DNA of 64,000 nucleotides from Nemophila menziesii (Eukaryota; Streptophyta; Magnoliopsida; Boraginales; Hydrophyllaceae): contig JARWIR010000023.1 of assembly GCA_029959085.1 (NCBI GenBank), forward strand, positions 10,367,860 through 10,431,859. Reading direction: 5' to 3'. A program made the translations under genes and the position numbers. Positions 10,897 to 22,704 of the stretch are shown here, one piece after another (within the stretch, counting starts at the first letter, position 1; each line of letters begins with the position of its first letter). The notes below the pieces were generated by a model. The model was not told the origin of the DNA, did not search any database, and saw only the letters and a program-made list of their open reading frames with translations.

Positions 10897-12162
10897 TGGT
10901 GGTCCTTTGTGTATTATAAATAAATGCAAAAGGTATTTGAACCACAACCGCAAGTGTACGGTTGTCCCAAGTAGTAATAATGATTCTAGGATTGTTCGCA
11001 GGGACGGTTTGGTTAACTACAATGCTTATCAGATAATGATTGGTTGCACTTGTGAAAGCAATTAAAGATATAATGATTGAGTGGTTGTTTGTATTAATTC
11101 TAAGTATGAAAAGACTAAAGATAAAATGAAAATAAATACTAAGACGCAAGTAAATGGGGGTAAAACACAAATATGAGAAGGCAGTACTTTAGAGACGCAA
11201 GGGATCCTCCTAATTCTATTTCATAACATACGTTGTTTAAGGGTTAAATTGGTCAAATACACTGGTCGGGATTCTATAAGGCTATCCTAGAGTGTCACTA
11301 GTCCCGTCAGGGTAAATATGATCCACTTTTGGATGATTAAGTAATTTTACCACATTGGCCGTAAAATTAACTAAGCTCGTTAGAGTCAATAGTTTGTATT
11401 TCAGATTGAGTAATTAAGTCCATACCTAAACCCTCCGTCAGGATGATCCACACGCCACATATGTGGAATAGCCTAAGTACTAACACCTGTTTTTAGTTGA
11501 TCAATCCAAAAACAGTAAATAATCTTAAATTACCGAATCATGTAAAACCCCCAATTTAAATTACCGAATCATGTAAAACCCCCAATTTAAGTCAAGAGCT
11601 CCTTTTGTAAGCTCAAATTCGGATTAGGCCTTGGACCTAAAATTAAATGACTAATTAAAAGCCCAAGTCCATTTTCTGAGCCCAAAATCCCGTAACTGCT
11701 GCACCACCTCCACTAAAACAACACTGACCGATTCGTTATAACTCCGATTAACCTGAAATCACTTGCTAAATTTTCGTAACTCGATAAGGAACGTTTTCTC
11801 TTCAAAGGTCAGCGGCTAAATCAACACGTTAGTGCCTCGAAATCAGAAATCTTTGGCCTGTTTTCCAGATTTGCAGCTCCAAAATATGATTCTTTCGGGA
11901 TCTATCTTCAAGCTTTGACTCCATATCACGATCTTTGACTCTCTCCTCGGATTCCTTTCCTAGCTAATATTCAAAACCAACAAACTTTTCACTAAACTAC
12001 ACAAGATTACGTGCAAAAGTTTAATAAATCAAAAATACTAGAAATAAAATAGGAATTCTGGATTATTACATTTTTAACTCAAAAGTCTATCGAAATGTTC
12101 AAATAAACATAAAAAATTATGTCTCCCAAGGGTCGAAAATAAGAACAATTAGGGGGACATCA
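10897..12162 (-). repeat. E1 5' LTR (internally deleted)
   Basis: Bounded by TGGTG on the left and GACATCA on the right (plus strand). It is shorter than the 3' LTR: about 300 bp are missing near 11590 and about 30 bp near 11277. A 31-bp tandem duplication sits at the larger deletion. Confidence 0.9.
11526..11587. repeat. 31-bp tandem duplication in E1 5' LTR
   Basis: Two adjacent copies of a 31-bp unit that contains ATTACCGAATCATGTAAAAC. They lie exactly at the edge of the 300-bp deletion and are absent from the 3' LTR. Confidence 0.85.
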
Positions 12163-12871
12163 CCTGCCCACAATATCTCTCGCCAATCGGAATAGGGCGT
12201 TTCCCACGAATCAAGACTGTGTCCCACAGAGATTCCTACTCAAAAGAAGGGTCATTTAGCGTTTCGAAATAAGGACAAGGACCAGTAAAATCGGGGAGTT
12301 TGAAGGCTTTGCGAATAAGTTCAACTAATAGGGGTAATACCTTTTTACGGACGATAATTGCTTGTTTATTCGAAAAGGCTACTCCTTCATAAAAATCATG
12401 GACAATGGTGGGGATAAATGTAAGCTTTCTCTGTCTTAATTCAGTCCACCCAAACTTATCACAAGTAGTTGCATAACTCTTAAATTCGCTAGTCATAATA
12501 CCAGAAGTGAGTGTTTTCTCTATTCCAAACTTCAAGAAATTAATTCGATCACGAACCTGTTCATCCCACGGTGTGAATGCCCTCTTTGGTTTATTTGCAA
12601 TAGCTTTTCTTCTCGGAGCTCTCGATTCTGGAACAGGTTCTTTTGGAATTTCCTCTTCTTCCTCTTCTTCTTCATCAACCAAAGTAGGCTTAGCATGAGT
12701 GGCCTTACTTGGGTTTTCTTTTCTCTTCATAGCAGTCTTAACCTCTTCAATATTTCGTTTAGGACCCGAATCTGGAATCTCAATAGCTTTCTCTTGTGTA
12801 GCACCAGGTTTGTTTCTTGTTCTTGGGTTGTTTCTTCTTGTGTAACTGAAAGAATCTGTCCTGTTAGTCAT
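12163..12871 (-). pseudogene. E2 PTPD ORF, 3' part cut off by E1
   Basis: An ATG at 12871 opens MTNRTDSF, like E1, E4 and E5. The charged N-terminal region (EEEEEEEIP) leads into the conserved part (FGWTELRQRKLTFIPT). A TAG near 12236 stands where E1 reads Tyr, and the frame then stays readable to the E1 LTR boundary, so a nonsense change and an insertion both disable it. A PPT-like motif (TTTGAGTTTGGGGT, minus strand) sits just before the ATG. Confidence 0.75.
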
Positions 12872-12896
12872 GGCTTTCCACCCCAAACTCAAAACT

Positions 12897-13261
12897 TCAA
12901 ACAGTTGAAAACTAAGGAAAAGTTACAATCTTTGATGTTTTGAGGGAAGATTAATGTGAATTAATGTAAGTTATAAGATGGGTAAGGATCAATTTGAAGG
13001 ATTGGAAAGGTTTAGTGGTTCAATTTAAGGGTTGGGTGAAGAAGGAATTGACGAAAAAGTATGAATTTTGGGGAAGTTTTGGAAAGATTTAGGGTTGATT
13101 ATGTGTTTTTGGGAAGAAAGAGAGCAAGAATTGGTGAATAAAACTTGTTTTGATGATGATTTTCGTAGTTGGTTATAGCTGGAATCGGATGTGGAGGCTA
13201 ACTTGAGAAAGAAGCTAAATAAATAGGTTTAAAGAGCACAAAACCGACATATACAGCGGCG
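12897..13261 (-). other. E2 noncoding leader between PTPD ORF and palindrome array
   Basis: AT-rich, with no ORF of note. It corresponds to the leader before the PTPD ORF in E1. Confidence 0.5.
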
Positions 13262-13667
13262 AAACCGGTTTCCCGGTTTTCGACGCTATGTCGGCGAGAA
13301 AAATTCTAAATTTGATTTTTTCTACCCTGGACGCAGCTAACCTGCGTCTCGCGCCACGCAGTGGTCAGAGAGTTTGGAATAGCAGCTCTCGAAACCGGGT
13401 TCCCGGTTTGCGTCTGGTGCAGCAACATGGAATGGCTTGGACGCAACCCCTTGTGTCTCGAGCCACGCAGGGGTCAGAAACTTCGATCTCTACAGCTCTC
13501 GAAACCGGGTACCCGGTTTGTGAAAAACCAGGGCCCCGGTTCTTGTCGACTCGCGAATCCTAGACGCAGCGTCTTGCGTCTCGAGCCACGCAGGGGTCAG
13601 AAGGTTGGGGTGTCACAGCGCTCGAAACCGGGTTCCCGATTTGTGCAAAACCGGGTTCCCGGTTTTC
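13262..13667 (-). repeat. E2 palindrome array
   Basis: Units of about 109-123 bp carry AAACCGGGTTCCCGGTTT-type palindromes (13262, 13392, 13502, 13624, 13647). A spacer motif GCCACGCAGKGGTCAGA repeats at 13353, 13462 and 13585. It has the same site and sequence class as the E1 array but a different spacer. Confidence 0.85.
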
Positions 13668-13887
13668 TCTGACTTCGGTTTCTGAAATTTTTTGCTTCTA
13701 ACATTTTTACCCCAAACTCATGACCCTTTTTACTCCTGAAATTATCAAAAACAACTACCCTTTCTCATTTCTTAAAAATAAACACTAATCACCGAAAATT
13801 ACTAATATACACTACGAAAATACGAAACTAATGTACAAGGAATTGGCTTTTGTTTAACGTCGTTAAGCTCGACGGTTACCTCATATT
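13668..13887 (-). other. E2 spacer between pol and palindrome array
   Basis: Noncoding. A PPT-like motif (CCCCAAACTC, plus strand) lies near 13709-13720. Confidence 0.5.
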
Positions 13888-15064
13888 CTAAGGTGCTTCG
13901 AGGAGGTACATAACCTCTCCGGGATGTGGTTCCACCGCGCGATTAATATCCTTACCTCTGTGATAAATCTTCAGTCGATAACCGTTTACCATGAAGGTTC
14001 GGTGCTCGATCGGATTCTCAATCTCAATAGCTCCATGAGGTGTGACTTTTGTTTCGATATAAGGACCCGACCATTTAGACCTCAAATTACCCGGATAATT
14101 GCTGAACTTCGAGTTATATTTAAGGACCTTTTGTCCAACTTCAAATTTCTTCACTCTAATCCGATTATCATGACATCTCTTCATGTTTTCTTTGTACAAA
14201 TTAGCATTTCATAAGCATGTAATCGTAACTCATCAAGTTCATTTAATTTCATCATTCTATTCTCAGCGGCTAAGGTAGGATCTAAATTCAATTCAGCTAT
14301 GGCCCAATATGCACCCAATTCAAGTTCAAGAGGTAAATGACAAGCCTTACCATACACTATTCGATACGGAGATGCATCAACAGGAGTTTTAAAGCAGTAC
14401 GATAAGCCCATACTGCATCATCTAATTTTAAAGACCAATCTTTTTTAGTAGGACCAACAGTCTTCTCAAGGATAGACTTTACCTCTCGATTTGAAACTTC
14501 AGCTTGACCATTAGCTTGAGGATGATAAGCAGTGGAAACGCGATGTCTAATCCCATGTTTCTCCATAACAGTCTTCAAATATTTGTTCACAAATTATGTA
14601 CCTCCATCACTTATAATTACTCGAGGTGTGCAATGTCTAGTGAAAATATGATATTTTAAAAATTTAATTACCACTCGCGAATCATTCATAGGAAGAGCTA
14701 TAGCCTCTACCCATTTGGACACATAATCAACAACCAACAAGATATATAAATTCCCATTTGATGGTACAAACGGGCCCATAAAATCAATACCCCACACATC
14801 GAATATCTCTACCTCAAGAATGTTATTACGCGGCATTTCATCCCTCTTAGATATATTCCCAGTAAATTGACATCTATTACACTTCTTTACATATTCATGA
14901 AAATCTTTATGTGACGTAGGCCAATAAAAACCAGATTGAAGTACCTTAACAGTTGTGCGATCACCTTTGAAATGTCCTCCATAGGGTGAATTGTGACAAC
15001 CAGCAATAACCCCACAAATCTCATTCTCAGGTATACATCTTCTTACCATTTGATCACCACACAC
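13888..15064 (-). pseudogene. E2 integrase, broken
   Basis: The zinc region ([11 protein letters not shown], then CNRC), catalytic residues in [14 protein letters not shown] and [12 protein letters not shown], and the C-terminal domain (FEVGQKVLKY, WSGPYIETKV) are all visible. The frame is broken by a TAA just after ISDGGT near 14592, by a frame change near 14400 and another near 14200. Relative to E1 the stops are at other sites, so the two copies decayed independently. Confidence 0.9.
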
Positions 15065-15067
15065 TTT

Positions 15068-15660
15068 TTAGAGGAAAGGGTCCTCCCAAAAGAACTGTCT
15101 AGCACGTGTACTTAACCTCTTTTTGTCTTGGGAAGTAGCTCCTTCAGGAAAAGAACCGCTTACCACAAGATTTTCAATATCAGCATACCACAGTGATCCA
15201 CTAAAGATAGAAAATAAACTCTCATCTGGGAATTCTTCTCGAACTAACTCTGGACTAGTGTTTGATTCAGAACCTTCAAGACGAGACAAATGATCTGCAA
15301 CCTGATTCTCACAACCCTTTCGATCTCGAATCTCTAAGTCAAACTCTTGGAGCAATAAAACCCATCTGATTAACCTCGGCTTAGCATCCTTCTTCTCCAT
15401 AAGGTACTTTATAGCAGAGTGGTTGGTGAATACAACAATTTTCGCTCCCAGAAGGTAGGAACGAAACTTGTCAAAAGCATAAACTACCGCTAAAAGTTCC
15501 TTCTCAGTCACTGTATAATTAACTTGAGCACTGGTGAATGTCTTACTCGCATAATAGATAGAGTGAAATACCTTGTCTTTCCTTTGACCCAACACAGCAC
15601 CCATAGCTAAATCGCTTGCATCACACATAACTTCAAAAGGAATTTTCCAATCAGGAGGTA
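15068..15660 (-). pseudogene. E2 RNase H domain
   Basis: Readable in one frame with the RT thumb. [13 protein letters not shown] and [15 protein letters not shown] are typical. The third catalytic motif reads TNH where T-D-H is expected, so an Asp is replaced by Asn. The frame ends at FFWEDPFL with a stop near 15068, in the RNase H to INT linker. Confidence 0.85.
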
Positions 15661-16800
15661 ATACAATTGGTGCAGTAATCAACTTCTCCTTCAACTCTTG
15701 AAATGCCTTCATGCAAGCTTCATCAAAAAGGAATTTGGTGTCCTTCTCGAGTAAGTTACACAAAGGCTTTGAAATCTTTGAAAAATCCTTAATAAAACGA
15801 CGATAGAATCCGGCATGGCCTAGAAAACTTCTTACCCCTTTTACAGAAATAGGAGGGGGAAGAGTATTTATCACCTCAATCTTTGCACGATCAACTTCTA
15901 ACCCTGCACTTGAAACTTTGTGACCCAAAACTATTCCTTCTCGAACCATAAAATGACACTTTTCTCAATTCAACACCAAATCTGTTTCCTTACATCTATT
16001 AACACCTTTTCCAAATTATGTAAACATTCTTCAAAATCATCACCGAATACGGAAAAGTCATCCATAAATACCTCGTGGAAATCATCTATCATATCCCAGA
16101 AAATCGTCATCATACATCTCTGAAAGGTAGCGGGTGCGTTACATAACCTAAAAGGCATCCTTCGATAGGCAAAGGTAACAAAAAAGGGCATGTAAATGTG
16201 GTTTTGTGTTGATCAGCTGGATCTACATAAATTTGATTATACCCCGAATAACCATCCAAGAAACAGTAATACTTCCTACTAGCCAACTTATCTAACTTCT
16301 GATCAATGAAAGGAATAGGGAAATGGCCTTTTCTGGTCGCCTTGTTCAACTTGCGGTAATTCATACAATCCCTCCAACCAACAACTATTCTCGTGGAGAT
16401 GGCTTCATTCTGATCATTGAGGATGGTAGTAATTCCTCCTTTCTTCAGTACGCACTGAACTGGACTCACCCACTCACTACTAGCTATGGGATAGATGATT
16501 CCCGCGTCTAGTAGCTTAATCACATCTTTCTTCACCACTTCCTTCATTGCTGGCATTAATCTTCTTTGACCTTCAATTGAACGTGCACTATCATCTTCAA
16601 GAATAATTTTATGTTGACAATAGGATAGACTAATGCTTTTGATATCAGCAATGGTCAAACTTATCGCCTCTTTGTTCGCCCTTAGTACACGTAGTAGTTT
16701 ATCTTCTTGGAAACCTGTTAAATTTGCTGAAACAATAACAGGTAAAGTATTATTAGTACCCAAATACGCATACCTCAAGTGAGCTGGCAATCGTTTCTCT
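15661..16800 (-). pseudogene. E2 reverse transcriptase, broken
   Basis: RT blocks are MNYRKLNKATRKGHFPIPF, FLDGYSGYNQIYVDP, LCNAPATFQRC and the catalytic FMDD in VFMDDFSVFGDDF, then [16 protein letters not shown]. Frame changes lie near 16190 and 15960, with a stop in the palm-thumb link near 15966. FLDGYSGYNQI is uninterrupted here, unlike E1. Confidence 0.9.
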
Positions 16801-16989
16801 TCTAGCTTCGGAGGAGATTCAATGGATGGTATATTTTTAATGACCATCTCCCCCGGTTCTCTCACATGTTCATAGGCAGGACGCCTATATTTTGGGTTTC
16901 CGGAATTGAGAGCCGCCACTGTTTCAGCGAGCTCTTCCATCATCTTAGGTAAGTCTAATGTCAAAGCGGCCTGCAAGATATCATCATAA

Positions 16990-17469
16990 TTAAAAACAAT
17001 CAAATACCTCTCGCGTGGCATGTTCGGCTACATCCATTCGAAAGCAATCTCCTGGAACATCTGGAAATTTCATAGCTCTGAACACATTAAACTTCACCTC
17101 CTCGTCTTCGATTCTCATGGTTAATTCTCCGTTCTCTACATCAATCAAGGTACGCCCCGTGGCTAGGAATGGTCGTCCCAAAATAATGGGGACATTCCTA
17201 CCCGCGTCGTATTCAAGAATAACAAAATCAACGGGAAAAACTAAAGTACCTGCCTTAACGAGGACATCTTCGATTCGTCCCTCCGGATGAACGAGGGATC
17301 TATCGGCCATTTGCAAGACCATAGAGGTAGGTCTCAAATCTCCCATTCTCAGCTTATCAAAGATCAATTTGGGCATAAGATTAATACTTGCACCCAAACC
17401 GCATAATGCTTTTCCTTGCCACTCTTTACCAATCGATATCGGAATTGTGAAACTCCCAGGGTCAAGCAA
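16990..17469 (-). pseudogene. E2 protease region, active site changed
   Basis: DPGSFTIPISI, LGASINLMPK and VPIILGRPFLATGRT mark the retropepsin-like fold. The residue before LGAS is Gly (ALCGLGAS) where E1 has Asp, so the catalytic Asp is lost. A frame change near 17000 separates it from the linker to RT. Confidence 0.85.
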
Positions 17470-19518
17470 CTTAGGTGGAAAATTTTATTTTGGAAAATAG
17501 CGTTGCACTCTTCGGGCAAACCAATCATCTCATTATCACAATATGGCCTTTTGTTGGTTAGGGCTCTCTTCAAAAACTTCACGTATTTCGGTATATCTTT
17601 AATAGCTTCAAGTAACGGAATGTTTATGTTGAGACCCCTTACCCTATTGATGAATCTCTGATAATCGGCCATATCTCCTTTTTCTGAACTCTCGAAGGAA
17701 AAGGTGGAGGAGGACGGTTCTCCACAATATCTTTCTTTTTCTGAACTTCTGGTATTTTCTCCACCTCTACTACTTCAGGCTCACTTTCTTTTTCTACCTC
17801 CTCCACTGCCGGTTTTTCTTTATTTATCACTTCTTTTTCTTTCATGACTGGAAATGGGGGAGGAGGAAGTTTCTTACCACTTCTCAACGCTATGGCATTA
17901 CAACCTTCGGTTTGTTTTGGGACCTCTGTATCGCTAGGAAGTCTTCCATGTGGACGCTGATTTAGTTGCTTTGACATTGTGCGATTTGATCTTATAACAT
18001 TTTGATGTGTGCTTCAGAAGCTTGTTGTCTTTGGGCTGATTGTGTGTGAAGGGCAATCAAGCTTTCTACGGTTTTCTGAAGGTTATTCGCACCTTCTTGT
18101 GGTTGAGCAGGTAAGGCTTTTTGGTTAATGGTTTCATTATAATTTTCTTGAGGAGCTTATCTCTGAACATAGTTTCCTTGATTCTGTCCCCCTTGATAAT
18201 TATTATGAGGTATTGTATTGAAGTTGTTACCTTGGGGACGCGGCTGATATGCGTATGTAGGATTGGTTGCCCCATTAGGATTTGAATATTGAAACCCAGG
18301 ATGGTTTCTTTTAGGCTGATATCCATTACCACTTGAATTAAAGTTTCCTCTATTGGAGACAAACATCACAGACTCTTGATTATTTTGAAAATTCTCCCAA
18401 TCGTGATCATTCACACCACAATACTCACATCCATACACCTCTTGTGCAAATTTTACCTCAACTTTTTTATTCGAAAAACCTTGTTTCACGGCTAATGTAA
18501 GTTGTCTCAACTGTTCTTCTAATGTGGTTTGTATCTTGTTCTCTAAGGAGTTGAACTTCTCTTAGATGTTGACATTATTAACTCCTCCTTTAACTGGTGT
18601 TCTCACGGTATTCCATCCTACTTCATTATCAACTGTTCTATCTAAAATATTTCTTGTGTAAGCATGTTAAACTCAAAAAAGCGCACCATCACATAACAAA
18701 TCTAAATCTTTTCGTGAACTCCCCTCAAGACCATTATAGAAAAATTTTAATTGATGTTGTTCTGAAAGGTCATGATTGGGGACTCTTCGTAAACATTTTT
18801 GAAATCTCGACCAACTTCTACCCAACGCTTCATCATACTCTTGTCGGAAATGTGTTAACTCGAGTTGAGCATCTAACCTCATGTTGGGCGGATAATATCT
18901 GTCGAAAAACGCAGTCTGTAACTGTTCCCAATTCGTAATCTTTCCTGGTTCTTGCGAATCATGCCAATCACTCGCTCCATCTATTAAGAAAAATCTGAAT
19001 GTAGCAAAATACAATTGCTCCCTTGTTACCCCTTGCGTAATGTATGAATCGCAGATTTGCATAAATTTTTGTACTGCGCGAAGTGGATCTTCTCCGGGTT
19101 TGCCACGAAAATTTCTAAAATTCTGAAACTGAACTAGCATACCCGAATTTGGACGGAATCTAGGAACATTGATATTAGCTGGGCCAATCCCAAGAGGAGG
19201 GGCAAGGAATGGTTCTTGTGCTGGACCGGTAAGGAACCATGGGTCGGCTATTTGAACTTGAACTGGAGGATTAGGAATGACAGGTGGAACTGGGAGATTA
19301 GGAATGCCTTGAGGCGCTAGTGGTTGACCATTCGCATCTAGCTGAACTCCTGGGTTCTCTTGGTTATGAAGGTTAATATTATCCATTCTATTCGCTAGTT
19401 CTTCTACTTCTCGTGCTTCTTGTTCTTTCCTTCTCTTGTTAGCAAGTCTGACTAATGTTTCCGGATTATCAAGGATCGGAGGTAATGTCTCAAGATCCTT
19501 AAAAAGTCTCCTTCGCAT
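17365..19518 (-). pseudogene. E2 gag, broken
   Basis: An ATG at 19518 opens MRRRLFKDLETLPPILDN and the frame stays open for 281 codons to 18673, the best-kept gag of the full-size elements. It includes a proline-rich segment and the gag core (EDPLRAVQKFMQICDSYITQ). The zinc knuckle near 18400 reads CEYCGVNDHDWENF, so the last Cys is Phe. The Q/N/P-rich C-terminal half is split over several frames. Confidence 0.85.
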
Positions 19519-19622
19519 ACACCAAACCTAAAAACCTGAAAAAGATGAACAAACAAAGCGTAAGACTGAAAAATAAAAATGCAACTAACACTAAAAGATA
19601 AACACCGGGGTCACACGCTACT

Positions 19623-19640
19623 GTCCCCGGCAGCGGCGCA
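19623..19640 (-). other. E2 primer-binding site (tRNA-Asp type)
   Basis: Reads TGCGCCGCTGCCGGGGAC on the minus strand, the tRNA-Asp PBS with one base missing. Confidence 0.8.
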
Positions 19641-19647
19641 AAAAACT

Positions 19648-20567
19648 TGGTGGTCCTTAGTGTGTTCTAAAATAATGCAATAAGTAAAGAGAACCACAAC
19701 CACAAGTGTATGGTTGTCCCAAGTAATAATAGTGATAACAGATTCATTATCAGGGACGGATTGATTGACTCTAATGCTTATCAAGTAGTGTTTAATTGCA
19801 CGGAAAAGCAGATAAATGATTATAAGTTTGTTGGTTGGTTTTCTAAAAACTAAGACAATAATTAAAAAGACTAAATTAATGCAAATAAAAGACTAGACGC
19901 AAGTAAAAATAGTTGGACGCAAGATATGAGAAAGGAGTACTCGAGTAACGCTAGGATTTCACCTAATTCAAATCATTTCATATATTGTTTAAGGGACAAA
20001 TTCGGTAATTACTATTGGTCGGGATTCAATTATCTCCTTACCCCCGTCAGGGTGGACTAAGGAGCTCTTCTTAGGTGCTACAAACCCCGTCAGGGTGAAT
20101 ATAGTCCACCTTCGAATGGTTCAAGTCTAACTATCCAATTGGCCGTAAGATTAATCAAGCCTGTCAAGGTCAAATAATTTATATCATACTTTCGTTAATT
20201 AGTTCCGTACCTAGACCCCCCGTCAAGGTGATCCAATCGCCACTAATTGGAATAGCCTAAGTACTAAATCCTAATATTGAGTCGCGAATTCAATAAAAGT
20301 ATATAAATGTAAATTAAGGAAAAATAGTGAATACTCAATTTGAATTTAGTTAAAATAATCCCAAATTCAATAACACATAATGAAATAAATCGTGGTTCAA
20401 TCCATTACGCGTCTCAAATACTGAATAAAATTAGCTCATAATTGGAAAAACTAAGAAAATAAATAAAAAGGAATTCATAATTGTTTTACAGAAAGGAAAT
20501 TAAGAAACCTAATTAGGATATTGATTCGGCTGAAAGATGGAGATATAGACAGTCTCCAACTCTAAGC
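19648..20567 (-). repeat. E2 5' LTR, truncated
   Basis: Starts TGGTGGTCC beside the PBS and follows the E1/E3 LTR sequence to about 20567, where similarity stops. About 600-650 bp, including the outer end, are missing. Confidence 0.85.
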
Positions 20568-21094
20568 AATTTCAATGTAGATGCTCGCTCTGTTATGGAT
20601 TTCATGACCGCTAAGAGAAATCGGAATTGTATCTTATACAATACATTTGCACAATAGGGGACAATACCGATAAAGAATGAGTTGAGGTGAAACATTATCA
20701 CAATCCATAAGGTATCTCATCAACTGCCACCCCACCAATAGCCCTCCCAACAGGTCTTTTTCTTTATATGTGATATTTATGGATAATCATTAATGTATTT
20801 TATCCATAAATTTAATCTTTAAATTGGGATTATAGCTTGAATTGTAGCTAGATTTGAACTAATTACTCTTTACTTTTACATATTTACTTGATAATTAAAA
20901 AAATATTAACATAGAAATAATGCTTATTTATTTGGAAGAGATTAATAATGATTTTTTTATATTTTTCACACAGGCAGAAACTCATGTCAAGAATAATATC
21001 ATTACTGAACAAAAAAACAAACATAATAAGATCGTCGGCACATTTCAGTTAACCAGAAGGTTTAATAATTTCCATGGTAAGATTTAGTTGGTAG
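20568..21094. other. Host-like DNA left of E3, with a duplicated exon-like block
   Basis: Not LTR sequence. The part from about 20690 to 21085 is similar to 29958-30366 and holds the same exon-intron-like pattern: an open stretch, an intron-like AT-rich part ending TTTTTCACACAG, and an exon-like part ending at GGTAAG. The gene is not recognised. Confidence 0.55.
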
Positions 21095-21099
21095 TTTAC
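21095..21099. other. E3 target-site duplication, left copy
   Basis: TTTAC directly before TGGTG. The matching TTTAC follows the right end of E3. Confidence 0.9.
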
Positions 21100-22686
21100 T
21101 GGTGATCCTTTGTGTGTTCTAAAATAAATGCAAAAGTAATTGAATCACAACCGCAAGTGTACGGTTGTCCCAAGTAGTAATAAGTGATTCTAGGATCGTT
21201 CGCAGGGACGGTTTGGTTAACTACAATGCTTATCAAATAATGAATGGTTGCACTTAGGAAAGCAAATAAAGATAATATGATTGATTGTTTGTTTTTATTA
21301 TTTCTAAGTAATGAAAGACTAAATGGAAAATGCAATTAAATAGTAAAACGCAAGTAAATAAATGTGAAACGCAAATATGAGAAAGATAGCACTTGAGGAC
21401 GCAAGGGATCCTCCTAATTCTATTTCATAACTTATTCTGTTTAAGGGTCAAATTGGTCAATTGACATTGGTCGGGATTCAATAATCCTTGTACCCCCGTC
21501 AGGGTGGACTACAAGGCTATTCTAGAGTGTCACTAGTCCCGTCAGGGTAAATATGATCCACTTTCGAATGATTAAGCTAAATTACCTCATTGGCCATAAA
21601 ATTAACTACGCTTGTCAAAGTCAAATAGTTTATATTTTATATTCTGTAATTATTTCTGTACCTAAAGCCCCCGTCAAGGTGATCCAATCGCCACTAATTG
21701 GAATAGCCTAGATACTAAGCCCTATTATTAATTGATCAGGTCAATAATAGTAAATAAGCACAAATTAAAGAAAAATGTAAAAGACGCAATTCGATTTAAT
21801 TAACAGAAACCCAAATTCAGGACATGAAATTCAATAGAATTGGGATTCACCCATAAAGTATTCTCAAGCACTAATAAATGTTTAGCTCATACTAATTAAA
21901 ACAAAAACTAAAGAAAAATAAATAAGACTCATATCGTTTTACAGAAATAAAAATACAGAGAACCTAATTATGGAGTTGAATTGGCTGAGAATCGAAGATA
22001 TAGACCGTCTCCAGCTCTTGCTTCTTCTTTTCCTTGTTTCTGCTTCTTCTCTGGACGCTCTCTTCTAAGGATGTTTTAATTTGACGAATAATTTTTGAGA
22101 GGTAAGAAATAATGAGGTCAAAAGCTCCTTTTATAAGCTCAAATTCGGAATGGGCTTTTAATTAGGGTTTAAGTGAATAATAAAAAGTCCAAGTCCACTA
22201 ATCAAGCCCATATCCCGTAACTGCAGCACCACCTCCACAAAACGGCTTTTTCCGCTTCGTTATAACTCCGATTGACTTGATTCCAGTTGTTAAATTTCCG
22301 TTACTCGATAAGGAATGTTTTCTCTTCAAAGGTCAGCAGCTAAATCATCTATTAAGCGCCTTGAAATCAACAATCTTTGGCCTGTTTTCCAGATTTGCAG
22401 CTCTAAAATCAAATTCTTTCGGGATTTATCTTCAAGTCTTGACTCCATATCACGATCTTTGACTTTCTTCTCGGATTTCTCTCCTAGCTAATATTCAAAA
22501 CCTACAAACTTTTCACTAAAATACACAAGATTACACGCAAAAGTTTAATAAATCAAAAATACTAGAAATAAAAGAGGAAAATCGGATTATTGCATATTTA
22601 GCCCTAAATTCTATCAAATTAATCAAATAAACACCAAAAATGATGTCTCCCAAGGGCATAAAAGTAGAACATTTAGGGAGACATCA
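21100..22686 (-). repeat. E3 3' LTR
   Basis: Bounded by TGGTG and GACATCA on the plus strand, and pairs with 26802-28389. Confidence 0.95.
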
Positions 22687-22704
22687 AGACCCCCAACTCA
22701 AACC
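22687..22704 (-). other. E3 polypurine tract
   Basis: TTTGAGTTGGGGGTCT (minus strand) abuts the LTR start. Confidence 0.75.

Larger units (their letters stand above)
1..12162 (-). mobile_element. E1: Ty3/gypsy retrotransposon, Athila type, 3' LTR cut by window edge
   Basis: Read on the minus strand the order is 5' LTR, tRNA-Asp-type PBS, gag, PR, RT, RNase H, INT, palindrome array, PTPD ORF, 3' noncoding region, polypurine tract and 3' LTR. The order PR-RT-RNaseH-INT is that of Ty3/gypsy; the tRNA-Asp PBS and an extra ORF after pol are typical of the Athila group. Every coding domain carries stops or frameshifts, so the copy is dead. Its 5' LTR ends inside the PTPD ORF of E2, so E1 inserted into E2. 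The target-site duplication cannot be checked because the other flank lies outside the window. Confidence 0.9.
12163..20567 (-). mobile_element. E2: Athila-type gypsy element, truncated at both ends
   Basis: Same plan as E1: truncated 5' LTR, PBS, gag, PR, RT, RNase H, INT, palindrome array and start of the PTPD ORF. Its 3' part is cut off by the insertion of E1 at 12162/12163. The 5' LTR stops after about 920 bp, where host-like sequence begins. All coding parts are decayed. Confidence 0.9.

Noticed and set aside
13288..13672. Overlapping ORFs over the E2 palindrome array
   Set aside because: Same cause: repeat-driven open frames in two frames at once.
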